Positions 1-8,342 of a stretch of 64,000 nucleotides of DNA are shown one piece after another; position 1 is the first letter of the stretch, and each line of letters opens with the position of its first letter. The notes under the pieces are model-generated. The model saw only the letters and a program-made list of their open reading frames with translations. It searched no databases and had not been told where the DNA came from. The stretch is from assembly GCA_947177775.1 (NCBI GenBank), contig CAMWVS010000006.1, forward strand, positions 1-64,000. Direction: 5' to 3'. The stretch is from an uncultured Prevotella sp. Lineage in GTDB: Bacteria > Bacteroidota > Bacteroidia > Bacteroidales > Bacteroidaceae. A program made the translations under genes and the position numbers.

Positions 1-1
1 G

Positions 2-277
2 GACTACCGTTTCTATGCCGCCGACATGCTCCACCCGTCGCAGCAGGCCGTGGAATATATCTGGGAACAGTTTGCCGGGGCTTACTTCAGTCCTGCCGCC
101 AAGCAGTTTTTGGCCGAATGGCGCCCTGTCAAGGAGGCGCTGGGACACCGGCCGTTCAATCCGGACAGCGAGGAGTACCGCGCTTTCATGGATAAAACAA
201 TGTTAAAAGTAGCGGAGTTATCAAAAAAATATCCGAACTTTGCATATATGTACGGAACGGACACAGCCGCCGGTTGA
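2..277 (+). CDS. GSCFA domain protein, C-terminal end (partial)
   Basis: The first 91 residues visible belong to a gene that begins before the window; the frame opens at base 2 with DYRFYAADMLHPS and runs to a stop at 277. The track starts it at the internal Met (base 26) only because the true start is missing. The sequence DMLHPSQQAVEYIWEQF is typical of the C-terminal part of GSCFA family proteins, an SGNH-hydrolase-like group of unproven substrate common in Bacteroidales. It lies 41 bases before murF-alr on the same strand, an arrangement commonly seen in this order, so the two are probably co-transcribed. Family call is from motif memory, not a search. Confidence 0.75.
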   Translation, partial: DYRFYAADMLHPSQQAVEYIWEQFAGAYFSPAAKQFLAEWRPVKEALGHRPFNPDSEEYRAFMDKTMLKVAELSKKYPNFAYMYGTDTAAG

Positions 278-318
278 GGCGGTGAGGTTCCGCACGGGAC
301 ATAAAGATAAAGAAAGAG

Positions 319-3006
319 ATGAAATATTCTATCGAGAAGGTAATCACGCTCATCGGAGCGCGACGCGTCGGCGATGCCGACGCAAGCATAGGGTGGCTGC
401 TCACAGACAGCCGCTCGTTGTGTTTTCCGGAAGAGACTTTGTTTTTCGCGTTGCGCTCCGAGCGCAATGACGGACATAGATATATCCGTGACCTCTATCG
501 CCGCGGCGTGCGCAACTTCGTTGTCGAGCATGTTCCGGAGGAAGCGACGGTGGAATATCGTGACGCGAATTTCCTGAAAGTGGTCAGCCCGCTTGCCGCT
601 CTGCAGCGTCTGGCTGAGCGCCACCGTGATGAATTCGACATCCCCGTAGTGGGTATCACCGGCAGCAACGGAAAGACAATAGTCAAGGAATGGCTCTATC
701 AGCTGCTGTCGCCTCAGATGGCCGTGACGCGCTCTCCGCGCTCGTACAATTCGCAGATAGGCGTTCCGCTGTCCGTATGGTTGCTCAGTGAACACACGGA
801 GGTGGCGCTGCTTGAGGCCGGTATCAGCCAGCCAGGCGAGATGGAGGCCCTCAGGGACATCATCCAGCCGACAATAGGCGTGTTCACATCGCTTGGTCAG
901 GCTCATCAGGAGAACTTCCGGACGATGGAGGAGAAATGTCGCGAGAAGCTGCAGCTGTTCCATGACGCCCGGGTCATTGTCTATGACGCCGATGATGCCG
1001 TTGTCAGCCGTTGCATACGCAGCTCAGGATTTAAGGGCGAGAAGATAGGATGGAGGGCCCCCCTCGGGAAGGCCCCCCTCAATCCCCCCAAGGGGGGAAG
1101 ACCTGCGGGTGAAAACGGGGCTTCTTTTAAGGGAAGCCCTGCGGCCGGAATAGGTTCTTCTATTCCTGTTGGAAGATCTGCGGCCGGGAGCAATCATTCT
1201 TTCCCGTCCGGCAATCCGTTAGCGGGAGAGAGTTGCCCCGACGGCATGCTTGTTTCGGTTGAATACGGAACGGACGGTTCAAGCGCTTCATCCCCCCTTG
1301 GGGGGACTGAGGGGGGCCGTAACCTCGTCCGCATACATTATATATATAAAGGTCTGTCCGGCGTCTACCATCTGCCGTTCATCGACGATGCCTCTATCGA
1401 GTGTTCCATCGCCTGTGCCTGCGTTGCACTCTATCTCGGCGTAACCCCCGAACAGCTTGACGAGCGGATGTCGCGGCTTGAACCTGTGGCGATGCGCCTT
1501 GAGGTGAAGGAAGGACGTCAGGGATGTACGCTTATCAACGATTCCTACAATTCCGATTTGTCATCTCTTGACATAGCCCTTGACTTCATGAACCGCCGCC
1601 CCGACCACAACGGCCGCCGCCGGACGATTGTTCTGAGCGACATCTATCAGAGCGGAGAGAGCGAGGACGTGCTCTATCGCGAGGTCTCGGAACTGCTTGT
1701 CAAGCGTGGTGTGGAGAAGTTCATTGGCATCGGTGAGGCCATCAGCCGTCAGTCAGACAAGATAGAAGTGGCTGAGAGAAGTTTCTTTGCCGATGTAGAG
1801 GAATTTATCGGCAGCGATGTGTTCCGTTCGCTGCGTGACGAGGTTATACTCATAAAAGGTTCACGGGCTTTCGGTTTCGACCATATAACAGAACTGCTGG
1901 AGCAGAAAGTCCACGAGACAATACTTGAAGTCAATCTCAATGCCGTTGTGGCCAATCTCAACTACTACCGCTCTTTCATGAGGCCGGAAACCAAGCTGGT
2001 ATGCATGGTCAAGGCCGACGCCTATGGAGCCGGCGCCGTGGAGGTGGCCAAGACGCTTCAGGACCACCGCGTGGACTATCTGGCCGTGGCCGTGGCCGAC
2101 GAGGGCGTGACACTGAGAAAGAACGGCATCACGGGAAACATCATGATTATGAACCCCGAGATGACGGCTTTCAAGACTATCTTCGACTACGACCTGGAAC
2201 CTGAAGTCTACAGTTTCCGTCTGATGGACGCTCTCATCCGGGCCGCCGAGAAGGAAGGAATAACGGGCTGGCCGGTGCATATCAAGCTCGATACGGGCAT
2301 GTGCCGGCTGGGATTTGACCCGCGGCACGATATGGATGAGCTTATTGACAGGCTGAAAAATCAGAATGCTATAATCCCGCGTTCGGTCTTCTCCCATTTC
2401 GTAGGGTCCGACAGCAGCGACTTCGACGATTTCTCCGCATGCCAGTTCGCACTCTTCGACGAGGCGAGCCGCCGTCTTCAGGCTGCTTTCGACCATCGCA
2501 TCCTGCGCCATATAGACAATTCCGCCGGCATCGAGCATTTTCCCGAGCGCCAACTCGACATGTGCCGTCTCGGCATCGGGCTTTACGGAGTCGACAGCAT
2601 CGGCAACCGGATTCTTAATACCGTCAGCACGCTGAAGACAACCATACTGCAACTGCGCCATGTTCCGGCCGCCGGGACAGTGGGCTACAGCCGCCGCGGC
2701 GTGCTCAAGCGGGACAGCGTGATAGCCGCCATACCAATCGGATATGCCGACGGACTCAACCGCCGCTTGGGCAATGGCCGGTGCTACTGCCTCGTCAACG
2801 GCCAAAAAGCGCCATACGTGGGCAATATCTGCATGGATGTGGCTATGATTGACGTTACCGGAATAGACTGCCGTGAGGGCGATTCGGTGGAAATATTCGG
2901 CCGTGATTTGCCTGTAACCGTGCTTTCCGACGTTCTCGGCACCATCCCGTATGAGGTGCTGACGAGCGTGAGCGGCAGGGTCAAGAAAGTCTATTATCAG
3001 GACTGA
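319..3006 (+). CDS. murF-alr: Bifunctional MurF ligase / alanine racemase with in-frame repeat insertion
   Basis: Cytoplasmic cell-wall precursor enzyme. The N-terminal half is UDP-MurNAc-tripeptide:D-Ala-D-Ala ligase: the ATP loop GITGSNGKT is at residues 112-120. The C-terminal half (from about residue 535) is a PLP-dependent alanine racemase: PLP lysine in MVKADAYGAG (K565) and the catalytic tyrosine in GTVGYSRRG (Y790). The fusion makes D-Ala and uses D-Ala-D-Ala in one chain and is normal for Bacteroidetes. At 895 residues it is longer than I would expect for the family (low 800s). The excess is a Gly/Ser/Pro/Ala-rich stretch, about residues 246-334, that breaks the central MurF domain between the KGEKIGW and YKGLSGVYHLPF segments and is encoded by a repeat cassette bounded by inverted repeats. 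The reading frame stays open through it, and both active sites are intact. Confidence 0.95.
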   Translation: MKYSIEKVITLIGARRVGDADASIGWLLTDSRSLCFPEETLFFALRSERNDGHRYIRDLYRRGVRNFVVEHVPEEATVEYRDANFLKVVSPLAALQRLAERHRDEFDIPVVGITGSNGKTIVKEWLYQLLSPQMAVTRSPRSYNSQIGVPLSVWLLSEHTEVALLEAGISQPGEMEALRDIIQPTIGVFTSLGQAHQENFRTMEEKCREKLQLFHDARVIVYDADDAVVSRCIRSSGFKGEKIGWRAPLGKAPLNPPKGGRPAGENGASFKGSPAAGIGSSIPVGRSAAGSNHSFPSGNPLAGESCPDGMLVSVEYGTDGSSASSPLGGTEGGRNLVRIHYIYKGLSGVYHLPFIDDASIECSIACACVALYLGVTPEQLDERMSRLEPVAMRLEVKEGRQGCTLINDSYNSDLSSLDIALDFMNRRPDHNGRRRTIVLSDIYQSGESEDVLYREVSELLVKRGVEKFIGIGEAISRQSDKIEVAERSFFADVEEFIGSDVFRSLRDEVILIKGSRAFGFDHITELLEQKVHETILEVNLNAVVANLNYYRSFMRPETKLVCMVKADAYGAGAVEVAKTLQDHRVDYLAVAVADEGVTLRKNGITGNIMIMNPEMTAFKTIFDYDLEPEVYSFRLMDALIRAAEKEGITGWPVHIKLDTGMCRLGFDPRHDMDELIDRLKNQNAIIPRSVFSHFVGSDSSDFDDFSACQFALFDEASRRLQAAFDHRILRHIDNSAGIEHFPERQLDMCRLGIGLYGVDSIGNRILNTVSTLKTTILQLRHVPAAGTVGYSRRGVLKRDSVIAAIPIGYADGLNRRLGNGRCYCLVNGQKAPYVGNICMDVAMIDVTGIDCREGDSVEIFGRDLPVTVLSDVLGTIPYEVLTSVSGRVKKVYYQD
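1071..1318 (+). repeat. Inverted-repeat-bounded cassette inside murF
   Basis: The left arm 1071-1098 (ggcccccctcaatccccc...) and right arm 1291-1318 match as inverted repeats in 27 of 28 positions. Between them are four degenerate tandem units starting near 1096, 1132, 1171 and 1210 (spacing 36, 39 and 39 bases, all multiples of three), which translate to 12-13-residue units of the form G-x-P/S-A/L-x-G. Several units can form hairpins, for example ggaatag/ctattcc. A further copy of ggcccccctc lies at 1056-1065. All of this is direct observation; that it is an inserted mobile-type element is inference. Confidence 0.85.
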
Positions 3007-3057
3007 CAAGCTAATCCCCATGGCCGGGATTGGCTTTGTCCGGTAGCTGGTGATTGA

Positions 3058-3103
3058 AGCCGGCCGTTGGAGAGCCGGCTGTCGGCAAACGTAGGGTTTG
3101 CCG
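3058..3103 (+). other. Two hairpins after murF-alr
   Basis: agccggc (3058-3064) pairs with gccggct (3074-3080), and cggcaaac (3083-3090) pairs with gtttgccg (3096-3103). They lie 50-100 bases after the murF-alr stop, without a following T-run, so they may be a weak or Rho-dependent end or RNA-stability structure rather than a classical terminator. The rest of the 3007-3268 gap shows only the promoter of the next gene. Confidence 0.4.
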
Positions 3104-3224
3104 TCGTACAGCGCATGACTTGGTGCATGACTTACCGACGGCTGACAGATGGCGCTGCTGTGGCCGGAGAACACGAATGAATAAAAAATTAAAACAGATA
3201 TTCCAAAATATCATTTATTTTCCA

Positions 3225-3232
3225 TATCTTTG
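3225..3232 (+). promoter_or_regulatory. -7 box of the MFS transporter promoter
   Basis: TATCTTTG matches the Bacteroidetes primary-sigma -7 consensus TAnnTTTG and lies 36 bases before the ATG at 3269, in an AT-rich stretch. It indicates that the transporter has its own promoter, independent of murF-alr. Confidence 0.75.
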
Positions 3233-3268
3233 CAAAGATAATTCATTAAAGACCTAAAATAAACAAAA

Positions 3269-4723
3269 ATGAGTTCCTTACAAACTACAAAAATGACAAA
3301 TTGGCGTTGGTGGATATGCGGCTTGTTGTTCGTTGCGACAACAGTCAACTATCTCGACCGGCAGGTGCTGTCACTGACAGCAAAGGAGTTTATCTATCCT
3401 GATTTCCACTGGACGGATGAAGACTATGGTAACATTACGGCTTATTTCTCCATCTTCTATGCTATCTGCATGTTGTTTGCAGGTAAGTTCGTAGACTGGA
3501 TGGGAACAAAGAAAGGATATCTCTGGGCTATCGGAGTGTGGAGTTTCGGCGCTTGTATCCACGCCGGTACAGCCCTTGCAACCCAATATATCCACGGTCT
3601 GGACAGTCTCGACGCCATGCGCGCCGTTGAGAACGGAAGTTCCGCAGCTCTGGCCATCGCTTCAACCGGTGTATGGCTCTTCCTCGTCTGCCGCGCTATC
3701 CTCGGTCTCGGTGAGGCCGGAAACTTTCCCGCAGCCATCAAGGTTACAGCAGAATATTTCCCGAAGAAAGACCGTGCTTACGCCACCTCAATCTTCAACG
3801 CCGGCGCTTCTGTAGGCGCATTGGCCGCTCCGCTGATGATTCCGCCATTGGCAAAAGCTTTCGGCTGGGAGATGGCCTTCATCATCATCGGTGCTCTCGG
3901 TTTCGTCTGGATGGGCTTTTTCGTAAAGTGGTATGAGAAGCCGGAGAAGTCATCAAAGGTCAACGAGGCCGAGTTGCTGTATATCCATCAGGACGACGAG
4001 GCTGAGACTGTCAAGAAAGAGGTAGAGGTCAAGGAAGAAAAGCAGATTCCTTTCCTCCAGTGCTTCGGCTACAAGCAGACCTGGGCATTCATCGTGGGCA
4101 AGTTCTTCACCGACGGTGTATGGTGGTTCTTCCTGTTCTGGGCTCCGGGTTATTTCCAGGATGTCTATGGATACAAGGCCTCTTCCGGTACGGGTATGCT
4201 CCTGATCATGACTCTCTATGCAATCGTGACTTTCCTCTCCATCTATATCTGCAAGCTGCCCACATACTTCGTTGACAAGAAGGGCATGAATCCGTATGCC
4301 GGCCGTATGCTCGCCATGATGTTCATAGCGTTCATTCCGCTGGTTTGCGTCGCAGCACAGCCTCTGGGAGAGTATTCCGCATGGTGGCCCGCAATCATCA
4401 TCGGTCTTGTTGGTGCCGGTCATCAGGCCTGGTCTGCCAACATCTTCTCTACCGTTGGTGACATGTTCCCGAAGAGCGCCATCGCAACCGTTACCGGTAT
4501 CGGCGGTATGGCCGGCGGTGTAGGCTCATTCCTCATCAACAAGGGTTCCGGTCAGCTCTTCACATTCGCTGAGGAGCAGGGCGCCGCGTTCACGTTCCTC
4601 GGTTTCGAGGGCAAGCCCGCCGGCTATATGATCGTGTTCTGCATCTGTGCCGTTGCCTATCTGCTGGCCTGGTGCATCATGAAGACGCTCGTTCCGAAGT
4701 ATAAGCCCATCATCGTGGACTAA
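3269..4723 (+). CDS. MFS transporter, hexuronate (ExuT-like, ACS) family
   Basis: Inner-membrane secondary transporter of 484 residues with about 12 hydrophobic segments. The anion:cation symporter subfamily signature is visible as GLGEAGNFPAAIKVTAEYFP around residues 145-165, and the N-terminus has VNYLDRQVLS. A charged cytoplasmic loop (VKKEVEVKEEK) separates the two six-helix halves. Relatives carry galacturonate or glucuronate with protons. It has its own promoter and ends at a strong hairpin terminator, so it is a single-gene unit. A role in taking up galacturonate released from pectin by the PL11 enzymes encoded at 41-49 kb would fit, but that link is inference. Substrate could also be another sugar acid or phthalate-like anion. 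Confidence 0.88.
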   Translation: MSSLQTTKMTNWRWWICGLLFVATTVNYLDRQVLSLTAKEFIYPDFHWTDEDYGNITAYFSIFYAICMLFAGKFVDWMGTKKGYLWAIGVWSFGACIHAGTALATQYIHGLDSLDAMRAVENGSSAALAIASTGVWLFLVCRAILGLGEAGNFPAAIKVTAEYFPKKDRAYATSIFNAGASVGALAAPLMIPPLAKAFGWEMAFIIIGALGFVWMGFFVKWYEKPEKSSKVNEAELLYIHQDDEAETVKKEVEVKEEKQIPFLQCFGYKQTWAFIVGKFFTDGVWWFFLFWAPGYFQDVYGYKASSGTGMLLIMTLYAIVTFLSIYICKLPTYFVDKKGMNPYAGRMLAMMFIAFIPLVCVAAQPLGEYSAWWPAIIIGLVGAGHQAWSANIFSTVGDMFPKSAIATVTGIGGMAGGVGSFLINKGSGQLFTFAEEQGAAFTFLGFEGKPAGYMIVFCICAVAYLLAWCIMKTLVPKYKPIIVD

Positions 4724-4750
4724 TCGTCAGCGTCCGGGATAACTGAAACA

Positions 4751-4806
4751 AAAAAGGCTGCGCACGTGCCCTGAGAGAGGGTGGTGCGCAGCCTTTGCTG
4801 TTTCTT
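4751..4806. terminator. Terminator between convergent genes
   Basis: An 11-bp stem, aggctgcgcac (4755-4765) with gtgcgcagcct (4784-4794), is preceded by a run of A and followed by TTGCTGTTTCTT. It can end the MFS transcript and, read from the other side, the PAS-protein transcript. An eight-G run follows at 4841-4848. Confidence 0.8.
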
Positions 4807-4882
4807 CACGGTTCTCCGTTGTCTCCGTCAGACCGTTATCGGGGGGGGACGGCCGGCAACAGTCAGGCCTGTTTTATGTCCG

Positions 4883-5329
4883 TCATTTCGGTAGCCTTAT
4901 CCGGTTGATGAAGACGTAGGCAAGCCCCTCCTTATAGTAGACGATGTGGAGCAGTGCCCTGTATTCCGTTCCGTAGTGGTCCTTGACGATGAAGTCCTGA
5001 TTGACATAGTTGGCCTCCTTCTGGCGTATGACGCTTGTCAGATTCTTCATGAACCGCAGGCGCGCCTCGTCGTCGGCAATCATCTCAGTCATGTCATAGT
5101 CCTTGGCGCTGTCCATGTCGAAAGTGCTCTCCTTGACGTATTTCCTGTTTATAATGTCCTTCAGCCGTCCGTCTGCGTCCACGAGACAGATGGGGCTTTG
5201 TATGGCTTTGAGCAGCCTTTCGTGTTCGAGGTTTTTCTCTTCGAGCTTCTTGCGTGTGGCGGACAGCAGCAGGGCTGTTGCGCCCGTTGCCGCGGCAAGA
5301 ATGATTATTATTGCGGTAATCATGTCCAT
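4883..5329 (-). CDS. Small membrane-anchored PAS-like protein
   Basis: 148 residues. An N-terminal membrane segment (ITAIIIILAAATGATALLL, about residues 4-22) is followed by a short charged, probably coiled-coil helix and then a PAS-like sensor fold beginning with LLKAIQSPICLVDADGRL and ending with YKEGLAYVFINRIRL. No kinase, cyclase or DNA-binding part follows, so it is a stand-alone sensor fragment or a partner of another protein. It lies 58 bases after the nitroreductase on the same strand and may be co-transcribed with it, giving a possible redox-sensing pair; that is inference. The PAS call is by pattern of sequence only. Confidence 0.65.
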   Translation of the reverse strand: MDMITAIIIILAAATGATALLLSATRKKLEEKNLEHERLLKAIQSPICLVDADGRLKDIINRKYVKESTFDMDSAKDYDMTEMIADDEARLRFMKNLTSVIRQKEANYVNQDFIVKDHYGTEYRALLHIVYYKEGLAYVFINRIRLPK

Positions 5330-5387
5330 GATGTTCTTTTCCGTCAGCGGCGGTCATCAGCCACCGTCCGACGGCCATATATTCCGT

Positions 5388-6125
5388 TTATATAAATCCC
5401 TGATTCCTGAGCGCCTCCATCATACCTGCTGACATGGCTTCGTTGTCCTTGCGGGTGTATCGTATGTCGGTGAAAATCTGTGCCAGAGTCTCCTTGTTGT
5501 TAATCTCGCAGAAGTGGCGGTTCTCCTCCAGCGCCTCCTTGGCCGCATAGAGACGGTCGATTGACTGCGGGGTATAGTCGCGGTAGGTCTCCTGATGGAC
5601 GAACGCCTCCGTTGTCAGACGGTCGCTCAGCGGCGGATTCTCGTCAGGCCATCCCAGTGTGATTGTGGCCACGGGCATGACCAGTCTGGGCAACTGCAGA
5701 GCGTCTATAATCATCTGGGGCATATAGACCGTCGTCCCCAGCCAGCAGAGTCCCAGTCCCTCCTCCTCGGCCAGATTGCAGAACGTCTGAGTATATATGA
5801 GCGCATCGGTGGCGGCATTGATGAACGAAAGGAAATTGTCATATCCCGGCTCAGCCTTGCGGTTGCGGCACCACGTGCTGGTGCGGTTGAAGTCGGCGCA
5901 GATGGTCAGCACCACCGGCGCGCCGGTGACCATGGGCTGGTTGAAGTGGGCCGGAGCAAGACGCTTCTTTCCCTCCTCCGAGCGTGTGACTACGACGCTG
6001 TAGAGCTGCAGATTGCCCATCGTCTGGGTGCGCGCGGCTTCGGATAGCAGCCGCTGGAGCAGCGCCTCGTCCACATCCCGCGCGGAATATCGGCGGATGG
6101 TCCGCCTCGTGTTTATTGTCTTCAT
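5388..6125 (-). CDS. NfsA-like NAD(P)H nitroreductase family protein
   Basis: FMN-dependent oxidoreductase fold of 245 residues from the start I choose. The N-terminus TINTRRTIRRYSARDVD and SEAARTQTMGNLQLYSVVV are typical FMN-binding motifs of the family, followed by the dimer-forming helices and TLGWPDENPP. The track starts 23 codons earlier (6194), but that extension runs across a perfect -7 box (TATCTTTG on the minus strand, 6151-6158), so the internal Met followed by KTINTRR is the real start. Likely reduces nitro compounds, quinones or flavins in the cytoplasm; the physiological substrate cannot be read from sequence. Confidence 0.88.
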   Translation of the reverse strand: MKTINTRRTIRRYSARDVDEALLQRLLSEAARTQTMGNLQLYSVVVTRSEEGKKRLAPAHFNQPMVTGAPVVLTICADFNRTSTWCRNRKAEPGYDNFLSFINAATDALIYTQTFCNLAEEEGLGLCWLGTTVYMPQMIIDALQLPRLVMPVATITLGWPDENPPLSDRLTTEAFVHQETYRDYTPQSIDRLYAAKEALEENRHFCEINNKETLAQIFTDIRYTRKDNEAMSAGMMEALRNQGFI

Positions 6126-6150
6126 AACGTTACGTGTATTGATATATCTG

Positions 6151-6158
6151 CAAAGATA
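6151..6158 (-). promoter_or_regulatory. -7 box of the nitroreductase promoter
   Basis: TATCTTTG on the minus strand, 26 bases before the ATG at 6125. It lies inside the extended ORF of the track and therefore decides the shorter start. Confidence 0.75.
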
Positions 6159-6252
6159 CATAAAAAATCCTGAAAGAGCAGGACTTTCGTTCATGCTTTT
6201 TCAGGATGCGAAGTGTTTTCGAAAAAAGAAATGTCGTATGAAATGCGGATGT

Positions 6253-8046
6253 TTATTTCTTTTTAAACACCCTTGCCAGAAATCCTCCGTCAGTCTTGTA
6301 CATACAGAACGGGCGGATGTGTCCGTCCTTGCTTGTGTTCAGTCCGTAGGCCATGGCCTCCATATCTTCAAAGTGTGGCAGGACGACCTCTTTCCGTCTG
6401 CCGTTCTTGCGGCTGATGGTGACCAGAGTGTAAGTGTCTGTTGCCGGATTATCCATTCTGCCGGCTGAATAGCACACGAGGCAGTATATATTCTTCTTGT
6501 CCATGCTCAGTGCCGTTATGCAGCGGTCGAAGAACCGGTAGTAGGGTTTGACGTATTCATATCTGTAGAAAGCGGCAGTGTCCGGCGTCGGAAACTGTTC
6601 GGTTTCAACATCAAAGGCACTGTAAAATTTCGGACTGTCGTCATTGATATCGCGGATGAGACAGACTTTCCCGGACATGCCGTCACAGTAGATCAGTTCG
6701 TCGGCCGTACTGTATGAAACAGGTCTCACGAACCAGTAGCCCGTGCGGCTCTTCCGGTGACACGCCTCCATGTCGCCGATATAGCGTCTCAGTTTGCCGT
6801 CGGCAGTCCCGAATGTGGCAAAAGTGGGATTTGGCGTGTCGTAGAAACCGTCGGCAAACGGGTTCTTGGCTATGATGTGTTCATAGTCTTCCCTGACATA
6901 CTCCATCGGCCATGTCAGTTTCTGACAGCTGGCAATCAGATTGTCCTTGAAAATCGAGAATGAGAAGATGTTATAGAAGAACATGGTGTCCCTGTCGAGC
7001 ATGAAGTCCGGTGCAATCATTGGCAGTCTTTCCAGCGTGGAGGCCTTGCGGCGCAGTATGGCCGGCGAATTATAGTAGGCTGTGCTTCCGTTTGCATAGA
7101 TTGTGTCCCAGATGATGTGAGGCAGCGAATAGGACATGGCTATGTCGCCGTTGGGCAGAATCTGCGGATCGCATGGGATGTAGAACACCATGTGGCGGCG
7201 TTTCATATGCTGCAGTGTCTCGTTGTCAATCTCCACGAACCGGTCCTGCTCGGTGCTGTCAGCCTGAAGGAGAGTTCTGAAGTCAAGTTTGCCGCCATTC
7301 TCCTCAAAGAGCATGACGCCTCCGGCGAGCTTGTCGTTGAAGAGGAACATTCCGTGCTCAAATTTCGGTGTGCCATAGATTTCCGATACAGGATTGCCAC
7401 CCGTGACCAGCGGATAGTCCTCATATCCGTTCCCAATGAGTCCGGCTACCGGCTTCCTTGCCTCCACCGTCGCCTCGTCGTCCGTCTGCGTGTCGCTGCC
7501 GAATGTCATTGGTTCCAGTTTTCCTCTGTATGCTATGAGCTGTCTGACAAACTCATGGCTCATATCCGGAGTCTCTCCTCCGGTGAGCATCTCGCCGGTG
7601 CTCCTTTTCAGTTTCAGTATCACGGTACCGCTGATGGCCCCGAGGTTGATGTCGAATATATCGTGAAATGTGTCGGCTGTGTCATACAGATAGTGCTTTG
7701 CCTCAAATCCGTTATTTCTGTTGTATCGCTCAGAGGCCGCTTTCTCCTTATAGACGGATATCAGCAGTGTTTCCTGCAGGCTGTCCGTCTCGTTCATAAT
7801 CCGGAAGAAGGTCGGTATATATGCCTCACATCTCGGGCAGTTTGACGGCCGGTAGGCCACTGCATAGATTGTGTCGGCGTCGGTCTCCAATCCGTTCAGG
7901 AATTCCCGTAACAATTTCTCCGTGCCAGGCTTCTGTCGGACCTGTATGTAGTTGTCTGTCATATCTCTCACAAGGTCGCGCTCCTGTGCGTGAGAGAGAT
8001 GACAGATGAAGAGAAGTGATATTATCGATAATATGCTCTTTTTCAT
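6253..8046 (-). CDS. Secreted thioredoxin-fold / predicted beta-propeller protein
   Basis: 597 residues with a signal peptide (MKKSILSIISLLFICHLSHAQ). The N-terminal 170 residues look like a thioredoxin-type domain: VAYRPSNCPRC has a CxxC pair (C70, C73) preceded by the expected beta strand, and later SGTVILKLKR resembles the cis-Pro region strand. The remaining 400 residues have repeated short strands with DIAMSY, GKLRRYIGD and similar motifs, suggesting a six-bladed beta-propeller like the BF3164 group of Bacteroidetes lipoproteins. It probably works in the periplasm or at the surface; function unknown. A TAACTTTG -7 box lies about 100 bases upstream. The propeller assignment is tentative. 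Confidence 0.6.
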   Translation of the reverse strand: MKKSILSIISLLFICHLSHAQERDLVRDMTDNYIQVRQKPGTEKLLREFLNGLETDADTIYAVAYRPSNCPRCEAYIPTFFRIMNETDSLQETLLISVYKEKAASERYNRNNGFEAKHYLYDTADTFHDIFDINLGAISGTVILKLKRSTGEMLTGGETPDMSHEFVRQLIAYRGKLEPMTFGSDTQTDDEATVEARKPVAGLIGNGYEDYPLVTGGNPVSEIYGTPKFEHGMFLFNDKLAGGVMLFEENGGKLDFRTLLQADSTEQDRFVEIDNETLQHMKRRHMVFYIPCDPQILPNGDIAMSYSLPHIIWDTIYANGSTAYYNSPAILRRKASTLERLPMIAPDFMLDRDTMFFYNIFSFSIFKDNLIASCQKLTWPMEYVREDYEHIIAKNPFADGFYDTPNPTFATFGTADGKLRRYIGDMEACHRKSRTGYWFVRPVSYSTADELIYCDGMSGKVCLIRDINDDSPKFYSAFDVETEQFPTPDTAAFYRYEYVKPYYRFFDRCITALSMDKKNIYCLVCYSAGRMDNPATDTYTLVTISRKNGRRKEVVLPHFEDMEAMAYGLNTSKDGHIRPFCMYKTDGGFLARVFKKK

Positions 8047-8144
8047 AATTCTTTTTTTGTATGTAATCCCTATCTAAAGCGTCAGGGTTTTGCTTCCATT
8101 TTTAGTTCAGCATGGATGCTGTCTTTATCAAGCGCTTCCGGTTA

Positions 8145-8152
8145 CAAAGTTA
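8145..8152 (-). promoter_or_regulatory. -7 box upstream of the thioredoxin/propeller gene
   Basis: TAACTTTG on the minus strand, 98 bases before the start at 8046, implying a leader of about 90 bases. Confidence 0.55.
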
Positions 8153-8183
8153 CTTTTTCTTTTCGTTTATTTTGCAATTTTTA

Positions 8184-8266
8184 TTGCGCAAAACAGTGCG
8201 TATTTGCTTTCAGGGGTATTAATTGGGTATAAATGTGGATTTCTGTTTGTTGCGCAAAACAGTGCG
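8184..8266. repeat. Two copies of a 17-bp direct repeat
   Basis: ttgcgcaaaacagtgcg occurs at 8184-8200 and 8250-8266, identical and 66 bases apart, just upstream of the -7 box of the minus-strand gene. Position suggests a regulator-binding pair; no known family is recognised. Confidence 0.7.
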
Positions 8267-8342
8267 CAAAGCCTTGTGTATGGGAGTATTTGGGGGTGAA
8301 AAGTGGGCTATGGCAAGTATTTGTTGTTATAATTATATCACG

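Noticed and set aside
82-963. Long minus-strand ORF of 293 codons opposite GSCFA/murF
   Set aside because: Shadow of murF in an antisense frame; no family motif, while the plus frame has clear active-site motifs.
1071-1318. murF called as a disrupted pseudogene because of the insertion
   Set aside because: The reading frame is continuous and both active sites are present, so the gene is more likely functional.
1861-3174. 437-codon antisense ORF over the alanine racemase
   Set aside because: His/Ala/Val-rich shadow typical of GC-rich antisense frames; the racemase on the plus strand is certain.
4841-4848. G8 tract as a phase-variation switch
   Set aside because: It lies between the ends of two convergent genes, after the terminator, with no promoter or coding sequence to affect.
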